Below are positions 34,188 through 42,516 of a DNA stretch of 64,000 nt, piece by piece. A program made the translations under genes and the position numbers. The notes beneath the pieces were generated by a model. That model was not told the origin of the DNA and did no database searches. It saw only the letters and a list, made by a program, of their open reading frames with translations. The first letter of the stretch is position 1; every line of letters starts with the position of its first letter. The stretch is from Singulisphaera sp045290345 (lineage in GTDB: Bacteria > Planctomycetota > Planctomycetia > Isosphaerales > Isosphaeraceae), in NCBI RefSeq assembly GCF_045290345.1, contig NZ_CP155447.1, forward strand, positions 1,736,001 through 1,800,000, written 5' to 3'.

Positions 34188-34345
34188 CTAGCTGCAAGGC
34201 TGTTAGCCGAACGTGGGCCTTGCGGCTGTTGGTTGATTCGCTCAGGCGCGTGGCTTTGTCGCCTACGTTTTAGCCTGAGCCTGCCAACGTCACCTTCGTA
34301 TTGTTCGGTGGCACATAACTTCGGTCGTCCATCTCGAATCCTCTG
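34188..34345 (+). other. Structured non-coding stretch after tRNA cluster
   Basis: There is no gene frame here, but there are strong pairings: GCAAGGC / GCCTTGC near 34193-34222, CTCAGGC / GCCTGAG near 34241-34276, and TCACC / GGTG near 34289-34312. It runs into a terminator at 34346. It could be a small RNA or a decayed tRNA; nothing fixes it. Confidence 0.35.
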
Positions 34346-34382
34346 GCCCGGCCGTCTTTCCAAGAGGCGACCGGGCTTTTTT
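34346..34382 (+). terminator. Rho-independent terminator of tRNA transcript
   Basis: GCCCGG (34346-34351) pairs with CCGGGC (34371-34376), with further partial pairing inside, followed by six T. Confidence 0.7.
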
Positions 34383-34397
34383 GAAAGGAGGCAAACA

Positions 34398-34622
34398 ATG
34401 GTTTATGTTCTCGCCGGAAGCCACGCCCAAGCCCAAGTCTACATCAAGCATCACGCCTTAAATCCCCGCAAAACAACGATAATTTCGTCCGTTCATAACG
34501 TGCGGGGGACTCGGCGAATTCACGTTCTGCTTTGCGGCACTTACTCGGAAAGAAAGGATTTGGACGAGATCACGGATTACCTGAACTTTGCAGACGCGAG
34601 CTATCAGCATGTTTCGATTTGA
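34398..34622 (+). CDS. Small hypothetical protein
   Basis: The ATG at 34398 has a perfect AAAGGAGG site and gives 74 aa (MVYVLAGSHAQAQVYIKHH). A Rossmann-like small fold is possible (TRRIHVLLCGTYSERKDLDE). It lies right after the terminator, so it would need read-through or its own promoter. Its end overlaps the convergent gene at 34604. Confidence 0.55.
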   Translation: MVYVLAGSHAQAQVYIKHHALNPRKTTIISSVHNVRGTRRIHVLLCGTYSERKDLDEITDYLNFADASYQHVSI

Positions 34623-34825
34623 GTGGTTTCAGCAGGAAGCCGCCCAAGAGTATCGCACGCCTTGCACTCCATAGCCTTCCCAACGCTATGCCCGCCCAGG
34701 TAGCAAATCGGGCAGCAAGCCAGGTGTTTCCATCCGGCAGGCATTTCAACTCGAAATAGGCAATGCGGGCAGAGAATCACGTCCGGGAAGGCCGGCAATC
34801 TTAGAGCTTCAAACGAGCGGACCAT
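34604..34825 (-). CDS. Zinc-ribbon small protein
   Basis: ATG 34825 overlaps the upstream stop (TAATG); 73 aa. It has CPHCLF, CCPICY and ECKACDTL pairs spaced as a zinc-binding domain. Such proteins are common next to terminase genes. Unknown role. Confidence 0.6.
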   Translation of the reverse strand: MVRSFEALRLPAFPDVILCPHCLFRVEMPAGWKHLACCPICYLGGHSVGKAMECKACDTLGRLPAETTQIETC

Positions 34826-35052
34826 TAACACAACCTCATCCGACCAGTAACCTTGGTTTGAACCGGCCACCCTTCCCATTCGCTCGGGATCTGGCGTTCG
34901 TGGTGCATGGGCTTACGGACGAGCATGACATGGATAGTGTCGGCCCCCTCTCCGATGCACGCGATATAGGGGTGCATGCCATCACCGCATCGGAATAGAT
35001 CGTAGAGGCTATGGGCCGCCTCTCGCATTGTGACTTTTGGTGCCTCGCTCAT
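34825..35052 (-). CDS. Small hypothetical protein
   Basis: This is a 75-aa protein (MSEAPKVTMREAAHSLYDLF) coupled to both neighbours by short overlaps, in the small-terminase operon. No motif recognised. Confidence 0.5.
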   Translation of the reverse strand: MSEAPKVTMREAAHSLYDLFRCGDGMHPYIACIGEGADTIHVMLVRKPMHHERQIPSEWEGWPVQTKVTGRMRLC

Positions 35053-35231
35053 CGCTTCTCCTCTCTGCCTGCCCTCTCAACAATAGGCGTCTGTCGGCGT
35101 TCGCGGTGCTTGCGACCGTCCGCGCACCAGGGACACCCGCCTTGGTTTCGGCAAGTGCTATCGAACGCTTTAGACCCACGGTATGGTCGCCGCCAGTCCT
35201 TACGATTCGGATAGTGATTATCGAACGCCAT
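35049..35231 (-). CDS. Small basic zinc-binding-like protein
   Basis: ATG 35231 with GAGGAG upstream; 60 aa. STCRNQGGCPWCADGRKHRE holds a Cys trio and several basic residues. It lies 2 bp after the small terminase stop in transcription order. Confidence 0.55.
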   Translation of the reverse strand: MAFDNHYPNRKDWRRPYRGSKAFDSTCRNQGGCPWCADGRKHRERRQTPIVERAGREEKR

Positions 35232-35233
35232 GG

Positions 35234-35875
35234 TCACTCCTCTTTCTTCTCGGGAGCCGGCAGGGCCTTTAGAACGCCCTCTTTTCGCAAGAAAGCCCGG
35301 CACTCTTCGGGAGTCGCCTTGCTCGGGTCAAAGTCATCCTCAGTCTCACCGAGAGCTTCGCCGAGAGCCGCTGCCCGCAACTCGGCAGAAAGTTTGAGTA
35401 ACGCACCGGCCGTCGCCATTGTCCACTTGGCCGGCTCGATGACGATCGTCATGCCGTCCTTATCAACCTCTTGAGAATAGAGGTTGCCGTTGAACATCTC
35501 GCGTGCTTTGCGGCCCACGATCTGGGCAGTCTCCCAATTCTCCTCTGCCGACTCCATTCGACGCCTTGCCCACTTCTCAGCGGTCTGGGCCGCCACCTTC
35601 TCACGCGCGGCCTGTTCGGCGTCGGCGATCTGTGAATCGTAGTGCCGAGCCCGTTCCACCCAATCCCATCGAGCCGACAGTTTCTTGACATAGTTCTCGG
35701 AGACTCCGAGCCGACGCTTCAAGAGAACGGCCGAGCGGCCCGCGCCAAGCATGCAATATGCCTTGAAGATCGCGAAAGCTCGGGCCGACTCTCTTGGCCT
35801 ACGGTTCCACGCTTTCAAGTTCGGGTCGTCTTCAATTCGCTCGATATCGTCGGGGTAAGTCTTCCGCTTTGCCAT
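35234..35875 (-). CDS. terS: Probable terminase small subunit
   Basis: This is a 213-aa protein. A helix-turn-helix near residues 50-75 (LLKRRLGVSENYVKKLSARW) is followed by long helices (EQAAREKVAAQTAEKWARR), typical of DNA-recognition subunits of phage terminases. It is the first gene after the candidate late signal at 35922 and lies 1.9 kb upstream of terL in transcription order. Sequence alone does not prove the assignment. Confidence 0.6.
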   Translation of the reverse strand: MAKRKTYPDDIERIEDDPNLKAWNRRPRESARAFAIFKAYCMLGAGRSAVLLKRRLGVSENYVKKLSARWDWVERARHYDSQIADAEQAAREKVAAQTAEKWARRRMESAEENWETAQIVGRKAREMFNGNLYSQEVDKDGMTIVIEPAKWTMATAGALLKLSAELRAAALGEALGETEDDFDPSKATPEECRAFLRKEGVLKALPAPEKKEE

Positions 35876-35921
35876 AAATTAAGCCATTTTGCAGGGTCAA
35901 ATAAAAATGAAAGCACCTACA

Positions 35922-35945
35922 TATTACGTCGCAAACCCCCTATTA
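35922..35945 (-). promoter_or_regulatory. Copy 2 of 24-bp motif, before small terminase
   Basis: Minus strand: TAATAGGGGGTTTG, then CGACGTAATA, followed by TGTAG. It is 47 bp upstream of the small terminase ATG. It matches copies at 31672 and 52269. Confidence 0.6.
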
Positions 35946-35997
35946 GTCGCGACTTTATGCGTCACGAGATGATGTCGGGCAACGCGAGAAAAAGTAT

Positions 35998-36050
35998 TTC
36001 CTGCAAATACTGCAAATTGCTCTTGTCGCCGCACGGCGTGAAGTTATTAT
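35998..36050 (+). promoter_or_regulatory. Palindrome copy and promoter for first plus-strand gene
   Basis: TTTCCTGCAAATACTGCAAA (35998-36017) precedes TTGTCG (36023-36028); a 16-bp spacer holds the palindrome GCCGCACGGC, then TATTAT (36045-36050). The layout parallels the GCCCAWTGGGC promoters, with a different spacer palindrome. Confidence 0.5.
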
Positions 36051-36106
36051 TGTCACATCGCAAGCATGAGACGGATTTGATACGAGCCATCACAAGGAGC
36101 ATTTCC

Positions 36107-36574
36107 ATGAGCACTCTCCAAGCAATGCTGCCCACTGGCGAGACGCAGGACGCATGGGCCATTCAACCCCAAGCCATGCTCAAGGTCGTCGCCAATGAGC
36201 GGGCAATCGACGAAGCGACCGGCCTTGACTTGTCGTCCGTCAGGATCGGCGAAGACGAGGAACCTGTCATGGTTGCTCGCTCGGTCACTGTCACGCTTAC
36301 CTATGCGGACATCCTTGCCGGAGTGCGGGGGAATGTCTGGATCGACCCGGTAGGGTTCGCAACCAAGCGAGCAATCCCGTTCTCCCGCCGCGTCCGTGTG
36401 TCGACGGTCGATATCGCGTTTACCATCAGTCGGCCCGTAGCCGGCGGGGGCGTCGAGCATGAACGGTACATCGCCATGACGCCGCCGGAGGTTGCCGCGT
36501 GGCTCGCACGTTGGGACGCCAAACGGCAATGCTGGCCGATCACGTTTGAACTGACCTGGCACGAAGAGGTTTGA
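36107..36574 (+). CDS. Hypothetical protein
   Basis: The ATG at 36107 follows AAGGAG; 155 aa. A mixed alpha/beta protein (ARSVTVTLTYADILAG, then RVRVSTVDIAFTISR), ending in a possible DNA-contact helix. First gene of the plus-strand arm, divergent from the small terminase. Unknown function. Confidence 0.6.
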   Translation: MSTLQAMLPTGETQDAWAIQPQAMLKVVANERAIDEATGLDLSSVRIGEDEEPVMVARSVTVTLTYADILAGVRGNVWIDPVGFATKRAIPFSRRVRVSTVDIAFTISRPVAGGGVEHERYIAMTPPEVAAWLARWDAKRQCWPITFELTWHEEV

Positions 36575-36658
36575 CCCGCTCGGGCCGCGAGGCCAAGGGG
36601 ATGAGTGTTTGCCCGTGTTGATTCTGCGATCGATTCTAGGACCACACAGGAACCTGAA

Positions 36659-37033
36659 ATGACCACCGAAGCCACTGAAGCCGACGAAATCGTGATTCCT
36701 GATTGCCCGCCGATAACGACCAAAGCGGAATTCGCTGAATGTACAGACATGCTGCAACTTCTGTTGTTCACGATCGGGACCGCCAAGAAGGCTGGCACAA
36801 GCCCCGAAAGGGATCTTCGCAAGGCGGACATCATTGCCGGCAAACTTCGAGACGCTCTTAAGGCCGCCCCATTCGTCGTTGGCGACCAAGCCATAAAGAG
36901 CAACCTGGACTACAACAACATTGTTGACGCCACGCCCGAAACCAAGGCCGCCGAGAACGCCTTGATCGACAACGCCTTTGTCATGATCGGCGAACTTGCG
37001 GGCATCCCCGAGGCCGCCGGCGCAACCTCCTGA
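36659..37033 (+). CDS. Hypothetical helical protein
   Basis: ATG 36659 (MTTEATEADE) with AGGA upstream; 124 aa. Mostly helices (FAECTDMLQLLLFTIGTAKK). Follows the previous gene by 84 bp. No family recognised. Confidence 0.55.
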   Translation: MTTEATEADEIVIPDCPPITTKAEFAECTDMLQLLLFTIGTAKKAGTSPERDLRKADIIAGKLRDALKAAPFVVGDQAIKSNLDYNNIVDATPETKAAENALIDNAFVMIGELAGIPEAAGATS

Positions 37034-37066
37034 ACGAAACCCGAGCTATTTTTCCATCGAATCCAT

Positions 37067-37119
37067 TTCCTGCAATTGCGGCAATTGCCGTTGACGCAGG
37101 AAATGGATAATCGTACAGT
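37067..37119 (+). promoter_or_regulatory. Palindrome and promoter
   Basis: TTTCCTGCAATTGCGGCAA starts at 37067, then TTGACG (37091-37096), 17-bp spacer, TACAGT (37114-37119). The spacer begins with another half-site (CAGGAAAT) instead of GCCCAWTGGGC. Confidence 0.55.
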
Positions 37120-37159
37120 TTTCCCATCAGTCATTTCAAACACCTGCAAGGAGTATAAC

Positions 37160-37333
37160 ATGGGAATGCCAATACTGGCAGGGTTGATTGTGTACCTCAT
37201 CATCGCCCTGATGATCGGGGGAATCTTCGTTCATATCGAACGGAAGCATCGCGGCCTCGCCTGGCCCAAGGCGATCGGCGTCGGGCTTACGATCGGGGCG
37301 TTCTGGCCGTTCCTGCTATTGGCGGCCTTCTGA
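37160..37333 (+). CDS. Small membrane protein
   Basis: 57 aa from an ATG preceded by AAGGAG. Two hydrophobic segments (ILAGLIVYLIIALMIGGIF and a C-terminal IGAFWPFLLLAAF) flank a basic loop (ERKHRG). Unknown. Confidence 0.55.
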   Translation: MGMPILAGLIVYLIIALMIGGIFVHIERKHRGLAWPKAIGVGLTIGAFWPFLLLAAF

Positions 37334-37408
37334 CCACGAGCCCATCGGGGGAATCGTTCTGGTTCCCCTTGTCCCACCCACAATCTTACAACTGGTCGGA
37401 GAGCAGCA

Positions 37409-37543
37409 ATGAACCATCAAGATGAGTGCCAGGCCACGAGGCATATCCACGAGTATCACCTTGTCGCCAATATTTCGCCCCAATGGCTCGGCTTCGTCGT
37501 GGGCGTGGGCGTTCTGGGGTTTCTTGCCGGCCTTATGTTCTGA
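37409..37543 (+). CDS. 44-aa membrane protein
   Basis: Reads MNHQDECQATRHIHEYHL then a hydrophobic C-terminal segment (FVVGVGVLGFLAGLMF). The N-terminus is His-rich. It sits in its own short interval before the large coiled-coil gene. Confidence 0.45.
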   Translation: MNHQDECQATRHIHEYHLVANISPQWLGFVVGVGVLGFLAGLMF

Positions 37544-37593
37544 ACTTCAGATTCCCGCCTGTTTTCAACCTGAACACCTATCGGAGAACGAAC

Positions 37594-39441
37594 ATGATTG
37601 CGACGAATCGTGAAGCTACCCAGGATGAGGGCACGACGACGCCCGAGCGGCCGACGTGTGCGACGTGTGCGTACTGGCTGGCCCCGCCGGCGTCATACGA
37701 GGGACGCATGGGGAATTGCCGCAAGGATCTCGTTACGGCCAAGGCGGGCGTGACCGTCTATCCCGAGGATTTCTGCGGCGAGCATCCCGACTTCCCCGCC
37801 TTCGTTGCGGCCACGCGGCCCGCGCCTAAGGTCATGTCGGGCCACTCAGGAGAAGTCATTTTTGAGAACGGCTCATCGATCACATTCGGCCGTTGGAACG
37901 CGACTGCAAGCCCGGTTGCCGAATGGGACGATAACGGAGCGGACAAGCCGGCCGAATCCAACCTGATCGCCGAAGTGCCGCCCGACCACGAATGGTTCAT
38001 ACGGTTCCGAACCATCGCTGAGAAGATCGCCGGCAACTGGCCGCACAACAACATGTTCGCCCCAGAATTCCATCTATTGATGATGGATCTCAAGGCGATC
38101 CTTAAGGAAGGCCAAGAGGTCTGCGAAATCTCGGCCGGGCCAGAGTACGCCGACACGCTTTCGGCCGACATGGACGCCGCAATTCTGCATGGGAACTATC
38201 GGCGGTTGTACGCGGCGGCCAAATCACTCGGCAAGCAAGCCGGAATGCTGGGCTTGGATTGGGGAGGAAAATGGGCCAACCTTAGCCACGCCCTTGATGC
38301 CCTGCCCGAAAACGACCCGTTCCCGGCGGAAGATGTCGCCTGGCTCAAGAACGAGTTGGCGAAGATGACCGAGACTAAAAACCACCTTGCTCGTCGCCTG
38401 CACGATTCCGCCATGAACAACATCGCCCAACGTCGCGAGACTGGGCAACTTCGCACCGAGCTATCCAGGCGCAACGACACTATCGCGGCATTCCAGGCCA
38501 GAATCGACCAGTTGGAAGGCGAGAAGGTTTCCCTTCGCCGGGCTGTCCTGCCCGTATTGCCCCTCACGCTCGACGTTGGCCCCATCCGCGAACAGACGAA
38601 GGAACTGGCCGAGAAGTTGATTGCGGAGCAGGTGATTCCACTGCGAGAAGCGGCGATTCATGCTTGCAAGTTCATGCTGACTTGTCCATCGCTTGACCCG
38701 ATTGGGAAGGGATGGCAGAATGCCAAGCTTTACGCCGGAAATTTGCTCAAGGACGCCTTGGAGGGGAAGCCGGAATCCGACGACGTGATTGACCCCTCGT
38801 TCGATGAAGCTTGCGGCGAAGTGCTCAAGCCCACCGTAGCCGCCGAGTGGCCCGAGAGTCGCCGAGTCGACGCCGAGTGGTTCGCGGAACTTGACGAGGT
38901 CATCAGCGACGTCATCAACCAGTGGCCGGACGATGATGTCGAATTCGACGAATTCGACGCGACGATTAATCGCCTCATAGCCATTCGTGTCGCGGGGCAT
39001 TCCGCCGTCGTGCCCCTGGCCAAGCCATCCGCAGGCGAGTCGGAGCGGATCATCCAGCTTGAAGCCGAGTTGACCAAGGCTCGGGCCAAGTTCCGCCAAC
39101 GGGGCCAGACAATCCATCAGTTAAACAACCGGATCGCCGAACTTCGCCCCGAGATTACGGAGCTTCGCCAGGCCAACGAGAATCAGGCCAACACGATTCG
39201 CGGGTTCTGGGCGGAACGGGAGAAGCGAGCGGCCAGGCTCGTTCCGTTAGAAGTCGCGAGCATTGGGGCCGAGTTGCGTGACCTTCGCCAAGACCTTGTT
39301 ACGGTCATGTCGGCCGGCCGGAGCATGGTAGAAGAGTGGGGAGGCGATCGCACTGGCAAGGTTGTCAACCTCACAACTTGGACGGCACGAATAAGGGACT
39401 TCCAAGAGACGTTAGAGTCCGTCGCCCGCAAGAACGCCTGA
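37594..39441 (+). CDS. Large coiled-coil protein with N-terminal Cys motif
   Basis: ATG 37594 has GGAG upstream; 615 aa. Residues 20-60 contain CATCAYWLAP and then GNCRK and CGEHPDF, a likely metal site. After a globular part come long coiled-coil helices (WLKNELAKMTETKNHLARRL; LEAELTKARAKFRQRGQ; then IAELRPEITELRQ). It is the largest gene of the plus-strand arm. Function unknown; a structural or scaffolding role is guesswork. Confidence 0.65.
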   Translation: MIATNREATQDEGTTTPERPTCATCAYWLAPPASYEGRMGNCRKDLVTAKAGVTVYPEDFCGEHPDFPAFVAATRPAPKVMSGHSGEVIFENGSSITFGRWNATASPVAEWDDNGADKPAESNLIAEVPPDHEWFIRFRTIAEKIAGNWPHNNMFAPEFHLLMMDLKAILKEGQEVCEISAGPEYADTLSADMDAAILHGNYRRLYAAAKSLGKQAGMLGLDWGGKWANLSHALDALPENDPFPAEDVAWLKNELAKMTETKNHLARRLHDSAMNNIAQRRETGQLRTELSRRNDTIAAFQARIDQLEGEKVSLRRAVLPVLPLTLDVGPIREQTKELAEKLIAEQVIPLREAAIHACKFMLTCPSLDPIGKGWQNAKLYAGNLLKDALEGKPESDDVIDPSFDEACGEVLKPTVAAEWPESRRVDAEWFAELDEVISDVINQWPDDDVEFDEFDATINRLIAIRVAGHSAVVPLAKPSAGESERIIQLEAELTKARAKFRQRGQTIHQLNNRIAELRPEITELRQANENQANTIRGFWAEREKRAARLVPLEVASIGAELRDLRQDLVTVMSAGRSMVEEWGGDRTGKVVNLTTWTARIRDFQETLESVARKNA

Positions 39442-39552
39442 CCCGCCCGAATCATCCCGTCACAACATCTCAGGTGAGGCCGCCCAGGACAGCACGAGGC
39501 GGCCCGCCTTCCTCTCGTTCTCATCTCTCAACTCATCGGAGCTTCACCCGCC

Positions 39553-40260
39553 ATGAACGCCACCGAGACGATTCCAGACGCCCCCAGCGAACCGTGGGGG
39601 CAAGCACGTGTCGGCGACTGGATACAAACCCGATCGGGGGTCAAGTTCCACCTACTCGACCCGCGCCCGAAAGACTTCGTGATTTCGGACATCGCCCACG
39701 CTCTGGCCAACACCTGCCGATTCGCGGGGCATGTCTCCAAGTTCTACTCGGTCGCCGAGCACTCGGTAAGGGTCGCCCGGTTTGTGGCCGAGCGGACCGA
39801 CTACCGTCCCAAGTGGCCAGAGTTCGGTGCGACCATTCGCCCTTCCCCCAGGATTCTTCGGCCAGGCGATTACGTCTATGCCGCCCTCATGCACGATGCG
39901 AGTGAATCGTACCTTGGGGATGTTCCACGCCCGATCAAGCATCTGCCCGAATTCGCAATCTATCGGGAAACCGAAGATTATCTGATGTTATGCCTTGCCG
40001 TGGTGTTTCGATTCGAGAACCCCTTGCCCGCAATCGTCAAGGTTGCTGACAACACCCTCATGGCCACCGAAGCCCGCGACCTCATGTGGCCGGTCACGAA
40101 GAACTGGCACCTGAAATATGACCTCTTGCCCGGCCGGATTCGGCCATGGTCGCCACGCAAGGCCAAGCGGGAATTCTTGAGCCTGTTCTACAAGATCAAC
40201 CCGTTGGGCATTACCAAACCCCGATCGCGAGTGTGGGCGTTCTTCACGCGGGCCGCCTGA
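39553..40260 (+). CDS. HD-domain nucleotide phosphohydrolase (YfbR-like)
   Basis: This is a 235-aa protein. HD motif: FYSVAEHSVRVA (H70) and ALMHDASESYLGD (H114, D115), with a later NTLMATEARDLMWP supplying the final Asp. The pattern fits YfbR-type 5'-deoxynucleotidases and similar phage HD enzymes that trim dNMP or dNTP pools. With the phage dNMP kinase at 12757 it suggests active control of deoxynucleotides. No PurZ-like gene is seen, so a modified-adenine pathway is not supported here. Confidence 0.75.
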   Translation: MNATETIPDAPSEPWGQARVGDWIQTRSGVKFHLLDPRPKDFVISDIAHALANTCRFAGHVSKFYSVAEHSVRVARFVAERTDYRPKWPEFGATIRPSPRILRPGDYVYAALMHDASESYLGDVPRPIKHLPEFAIYRETEDYLMLCLAVVFRFENPLPAIVKVADNTLMATEARDLMWPVTKNWHLKYDLLPGRIRPWSPRKAKREFLSLFYKINPLGITKPRSRVWAFFTRAA

Positions 40261-40285
40261 ATCGAGACATCGTTGAGACATCGAG

Positions 40286-40309
40286 CCGCCCGGTTGATTC
40301 GGGCGGTTT
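40286..40309 (+). terminator. Terminator after HD gene
   Basis: CCGCCCG (40286-40292), 7-nt loop, CGGGCGG (40300-40306), then TTT. Confidence 0.55.
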
Positions 40310-40340
40310 CCTCCACCTTGACCCATTGGGAGATACGCAA

Positions 40341-40775
40341 ATGAATGCCTTCCTTACGGGATCGCACATTTATGGAACGCCCCACGAGGATTCGGATATT
40401 GACTTAGTCGTCATGATGCCAGTCTCTCAACTTGGGCGGCTAAACGAACTCATCGCAGAGGACGCCGATAGCGAGATGCGTTACGAGGGCATGAAGCCAG
40501 GTGCCTGCGTTCGCTTCGGCAAGCTCAACCTCATTGTGGTTACTGACCAGGACGACTACCGAGCCTGGCAAGAGGGAACGGCCGAGCTTACTGCCCGCAA
40601 ACCTGTCACGCGAGACGAGGCTAAGGCCGTCTTCCACGCCAAACGAGAAGCCAACAGGAAGGCCAGAGAGAACATCTTGGCCGAGTTGGTCAACGACGAA
40701 CCAGCCACGCCCCCAAAGGCCGATTTCTCCAAGTGGGCCGATGCTGTTGGGTTCGGCGAATTCAATCCCGCATGA
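40341..40775 (+). CDS. Nucleotidyltransferase-like protein
   Basis: ATG 40341, 144 aa. The start TGSHIYGTPHEDSDIDLVV is the GS...DxD active-site pattern of minimal nucleotidyltransferases (MNT/KNT type). A second acidic position may lie in LNLIVVTDQDD. Substrate unknown; such phage proteins may modify RNA, proteins or small molecules, or act as an antitoxin-type enzyme. Confidence 0.65.
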   Translation: MNAFLTGSHIYGTPHEDSDIDLVVMMPVSQLGRLNELIAEDADSEMRYEGMKPGACVRFGKLNLIVVTDQDDYRAWQEGTAELTARKPVTRDEAKAVFHAKREANRKARENILAELVNDEPATPPKADFSKWADAVGFGEFNPA

Positions 40776-40794
40776 ACCCTAGACGCTCGACACC

Positions 40795-40825
40795 GGCCGC
40801 CTGGCTCACTCTGGGCGGCCTTTCT
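40795..40825 (+). terminator. Terminator after nucleotidyltransferase gene
   Basis: GGCCGCC (40795-40801) pairs with GGGCGGCC (40813-40820), followed by TTTCTTGTT. Confidence 0.6.
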
Positions 40826-40917
40826 TGTTGGCTTAACGTCCAATCGCACGAGGAACGTCACCGATCGCATAGCGGGCATTCTAGGCCCTCCGCAGGAGCC
40901 GGAAAGTATTTGCCGCA

Positions 40918-40963
40918 TTTCCTGCAATTCCTGCTTGACTGGCTGGGCCATTGGGCGTATCGT
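40918..40963 (+). promoter_or_regulatory. Operator-spacer promoter 1 with upstream palindrome
   Basis: Palindrome TTTCCTGCAATTCCTGC directly abuts TTGACT (40935-40940); 17-bp spacer with GGCCATTGGGC; TATCGT (40958-40963). Variant of the GCCCAWTGGGC group. Confidence 0.65.
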
Positions 40964-41003
40964 TTGGCATGGGACGCTCGAATCAAGGATATGAGGGGAT
41001 GAC

Positions 41004-41312
41004 ATGCGAGTCAAAATGATCCAGACAGTCAAAAGCTCCAATGGGGAGTTCGCCCACTTTTCCAGACTTATCTTTTTGCCGGTCGCGCCTTACGTCGGCC
41101 TAAGCATAATTGGCTTGCAAGACAGGCCAAAGGATGACGATCCGTCCGAAGCAACCATCGAACATGTCTATTACGACTTTCGCGAAACATGCTTCGTAGC
41201 CGAGCTTTCGACGTACGAATACAGAGAAGACAAGTCGGTTAGAGATGGAGAATATGGTTCGGCAACCTGGATCGCTGAAAACCCGTATCAGGACTGGAAA
41301 TCGCTGGATTAA
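41004..41312 (+). CDS. Hypothetical protein
   Basis: This is a 102-aa protein with alternating strands (RLIFLPVAPYVGLSIIGL) and an acidic C-terminal half. First gene after operator-spacer promoter 1. AT-richer than neighbours. No family recognised. Confidence 0.55.
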   Translation: MRVKMIQTVKSSNGEFAHFSRLIFLPVAPYVGLSIIGLQDRPKDDDPSEATIEHVYYDFRETCFVAELSTYEYREDKSVRDGEYGSATWIAENPYQDWKSLD

Positions 41313-41337
41313 CCCACGCCTAATAGGAGCTTGACCG

Positions 41338-41706
41338 ATGGCCGCAACGTCCACGCCGATGCCCGACATTCAAATGAACGATGCCAGCACGATCCCTGGC
41401 ATGCTCAGGCGACTCGATAAGCCCCACTCGGCCAACGTTGTCCAGGCCCTGATTGACGAGGTTACTCGGCTTCGAGCCAGGGAGGCCGATCGTCCCAAAC
41501 TCTACGTGTGGGAAAACGTCCTCTGCGACCCAATGGCCGGCATGATTGTCGTGCTAGCCAAGGACGACGAAGAGGCGATGATAAAGCTTGATTATATCGG
41601 GCCGGGCAATCATGGCAGCCTGGAATTTGACGGGGTGATGCCCCAAGTTGTCAACGTGGATGATGTTGGCGGACCCATGGTCTGGTACGTCAATGGTGGC
41701 GGTTGA
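41338..41706 (+). CDS. Hypothetical protein
   Basis: This is a 122-aa protein, with a helical N-terminal half (SANVVQALIDEVTRLRARE) and a beta C-terminal half (KLYVWENVLCDPMAGMIVVL). 25 bp after the previous gene, probably in one transcript. Confidence 0.55.
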   Translation: MAATSTPMPDIQMNDASTIPGMLRRLDKPHSANVVQALIDEVTRLRAREADRPKLYVWENVLCDPMAGMIVVLAKDDEEAMIKLDYIGPGNHGSLEFDGVMPQVVNVDDVGGPMVWYVNGGG

Positions 41707-41757
41707 GCCAGGAAGCCGCGTCCATTTCCCCCTCGCACTCCAACGGAGCTTGACCCG

Positions 41758-42513
41758 ATGCAAACCTGCCCCAAATGTGGATCGAAGAAAATAACCCGGT
41801 CGGCTGACTCGTTCGACCTTACCTGGTATTGCAACTCTTGCCGTTGGAATTCGGACCAACGCGAGCCGAAATCGGAAGTCCCCGCAAACCCCTCTGGGCT
41901 GATTGCCCAAGTTGGTGGCCGCTCGACTGGAAGCATTCGCAGCAACGCCGCTCGATCCAATCAAGCCAAGCCGGAAGCGAGCCAACTGCCCGACTCCCCA
42001 CGACTGACGAACCGCCTCCGCGACCTTCAGATAGCCAATCAAGTCAAGTGCGGCCGAACGGTCTGCCCGAGCATATCGTTGACCCACTACAATACGGGCA
42101 CTGATCGTCTTTACTGTACGGATTGCGCCCGAGCTATCAACTTTCATAACCCCGGCCTCTGCATCCCGTACGCACGGCCGGAGCCAACAGCCTCGACTGC
42201 CCGAGTCCGCCTCTCGGCCGCCAAGGTCGATATCGAGAACGCTTTCGGCGGATGGACCGAGTACAGCGAAAGCGATAACGCTTATAAGGACGTAGGCAAC
42301 AAGCGTATGTCCCAGTATCGACAAGACATCAAAGAAGCCCAGTCCCGCGTGTTCGCCTTCATCGCTCAAGTGGAGGCCGCCGATAAACGATACCTCGAAG
42401 CCATCAGGGTATGCCACGTTCTATCCGAAGCGACCAACGACAAGGAAGTCTCCAGAGCAAAGAGGATGGCCAAAGAAGTGCTCGCCAGCTACGGCGAACC
42501 TAAAGGATACTAA
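41758..42513 (+). CDS. Zinc-ribbon protein, paralogue of the next gene
   Basis: This is a 251-aa protein. N-terminal ribbon CPKCGSKK...WYCNSCRW, a basic Ser/Pro linker, a second Cys set (CGRTVCP, then YCTDCARA), and a C-terminal helical domain (RVFAFIAQVEAADKRYLEAI). The last domain closely resembles the end of the downstream protein, so the two arose by duplication. Possible DNA- or RNA-binding. Function unknown. Confidence 0.6.
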   Translation: MQTCPKCGSKKITRSADSFDLTWYCNSCRWNSDQREPKSEVPANPSGLIAQVGGRSTGSIRSNAARSNQAKPEASQLPDSPRLTNRLRDLQIANQVKCGRTVCPSISLTHYNTGTDRLYCTDCARAINFHNPGLCIPYARPEPTASTARVRLSAAKVDIENAFGGWTEYSESDNAYKDVGNKRMSQYRQDIKEAQSRVFAFIAQVEAADKRYLEAIRVCHVLSEATNDKEVSRAKRMAKEVLASYGEPKGY

Positions 42514-42516
42514 ACC

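Noticed and set aside
39553..40260. DatZ-like enzyme of a 2-aminoadenine phage
   Set aside because: The HD motif would allow it, but no PurZ-like synthetase is seen in the window, so the specific call is not supported.
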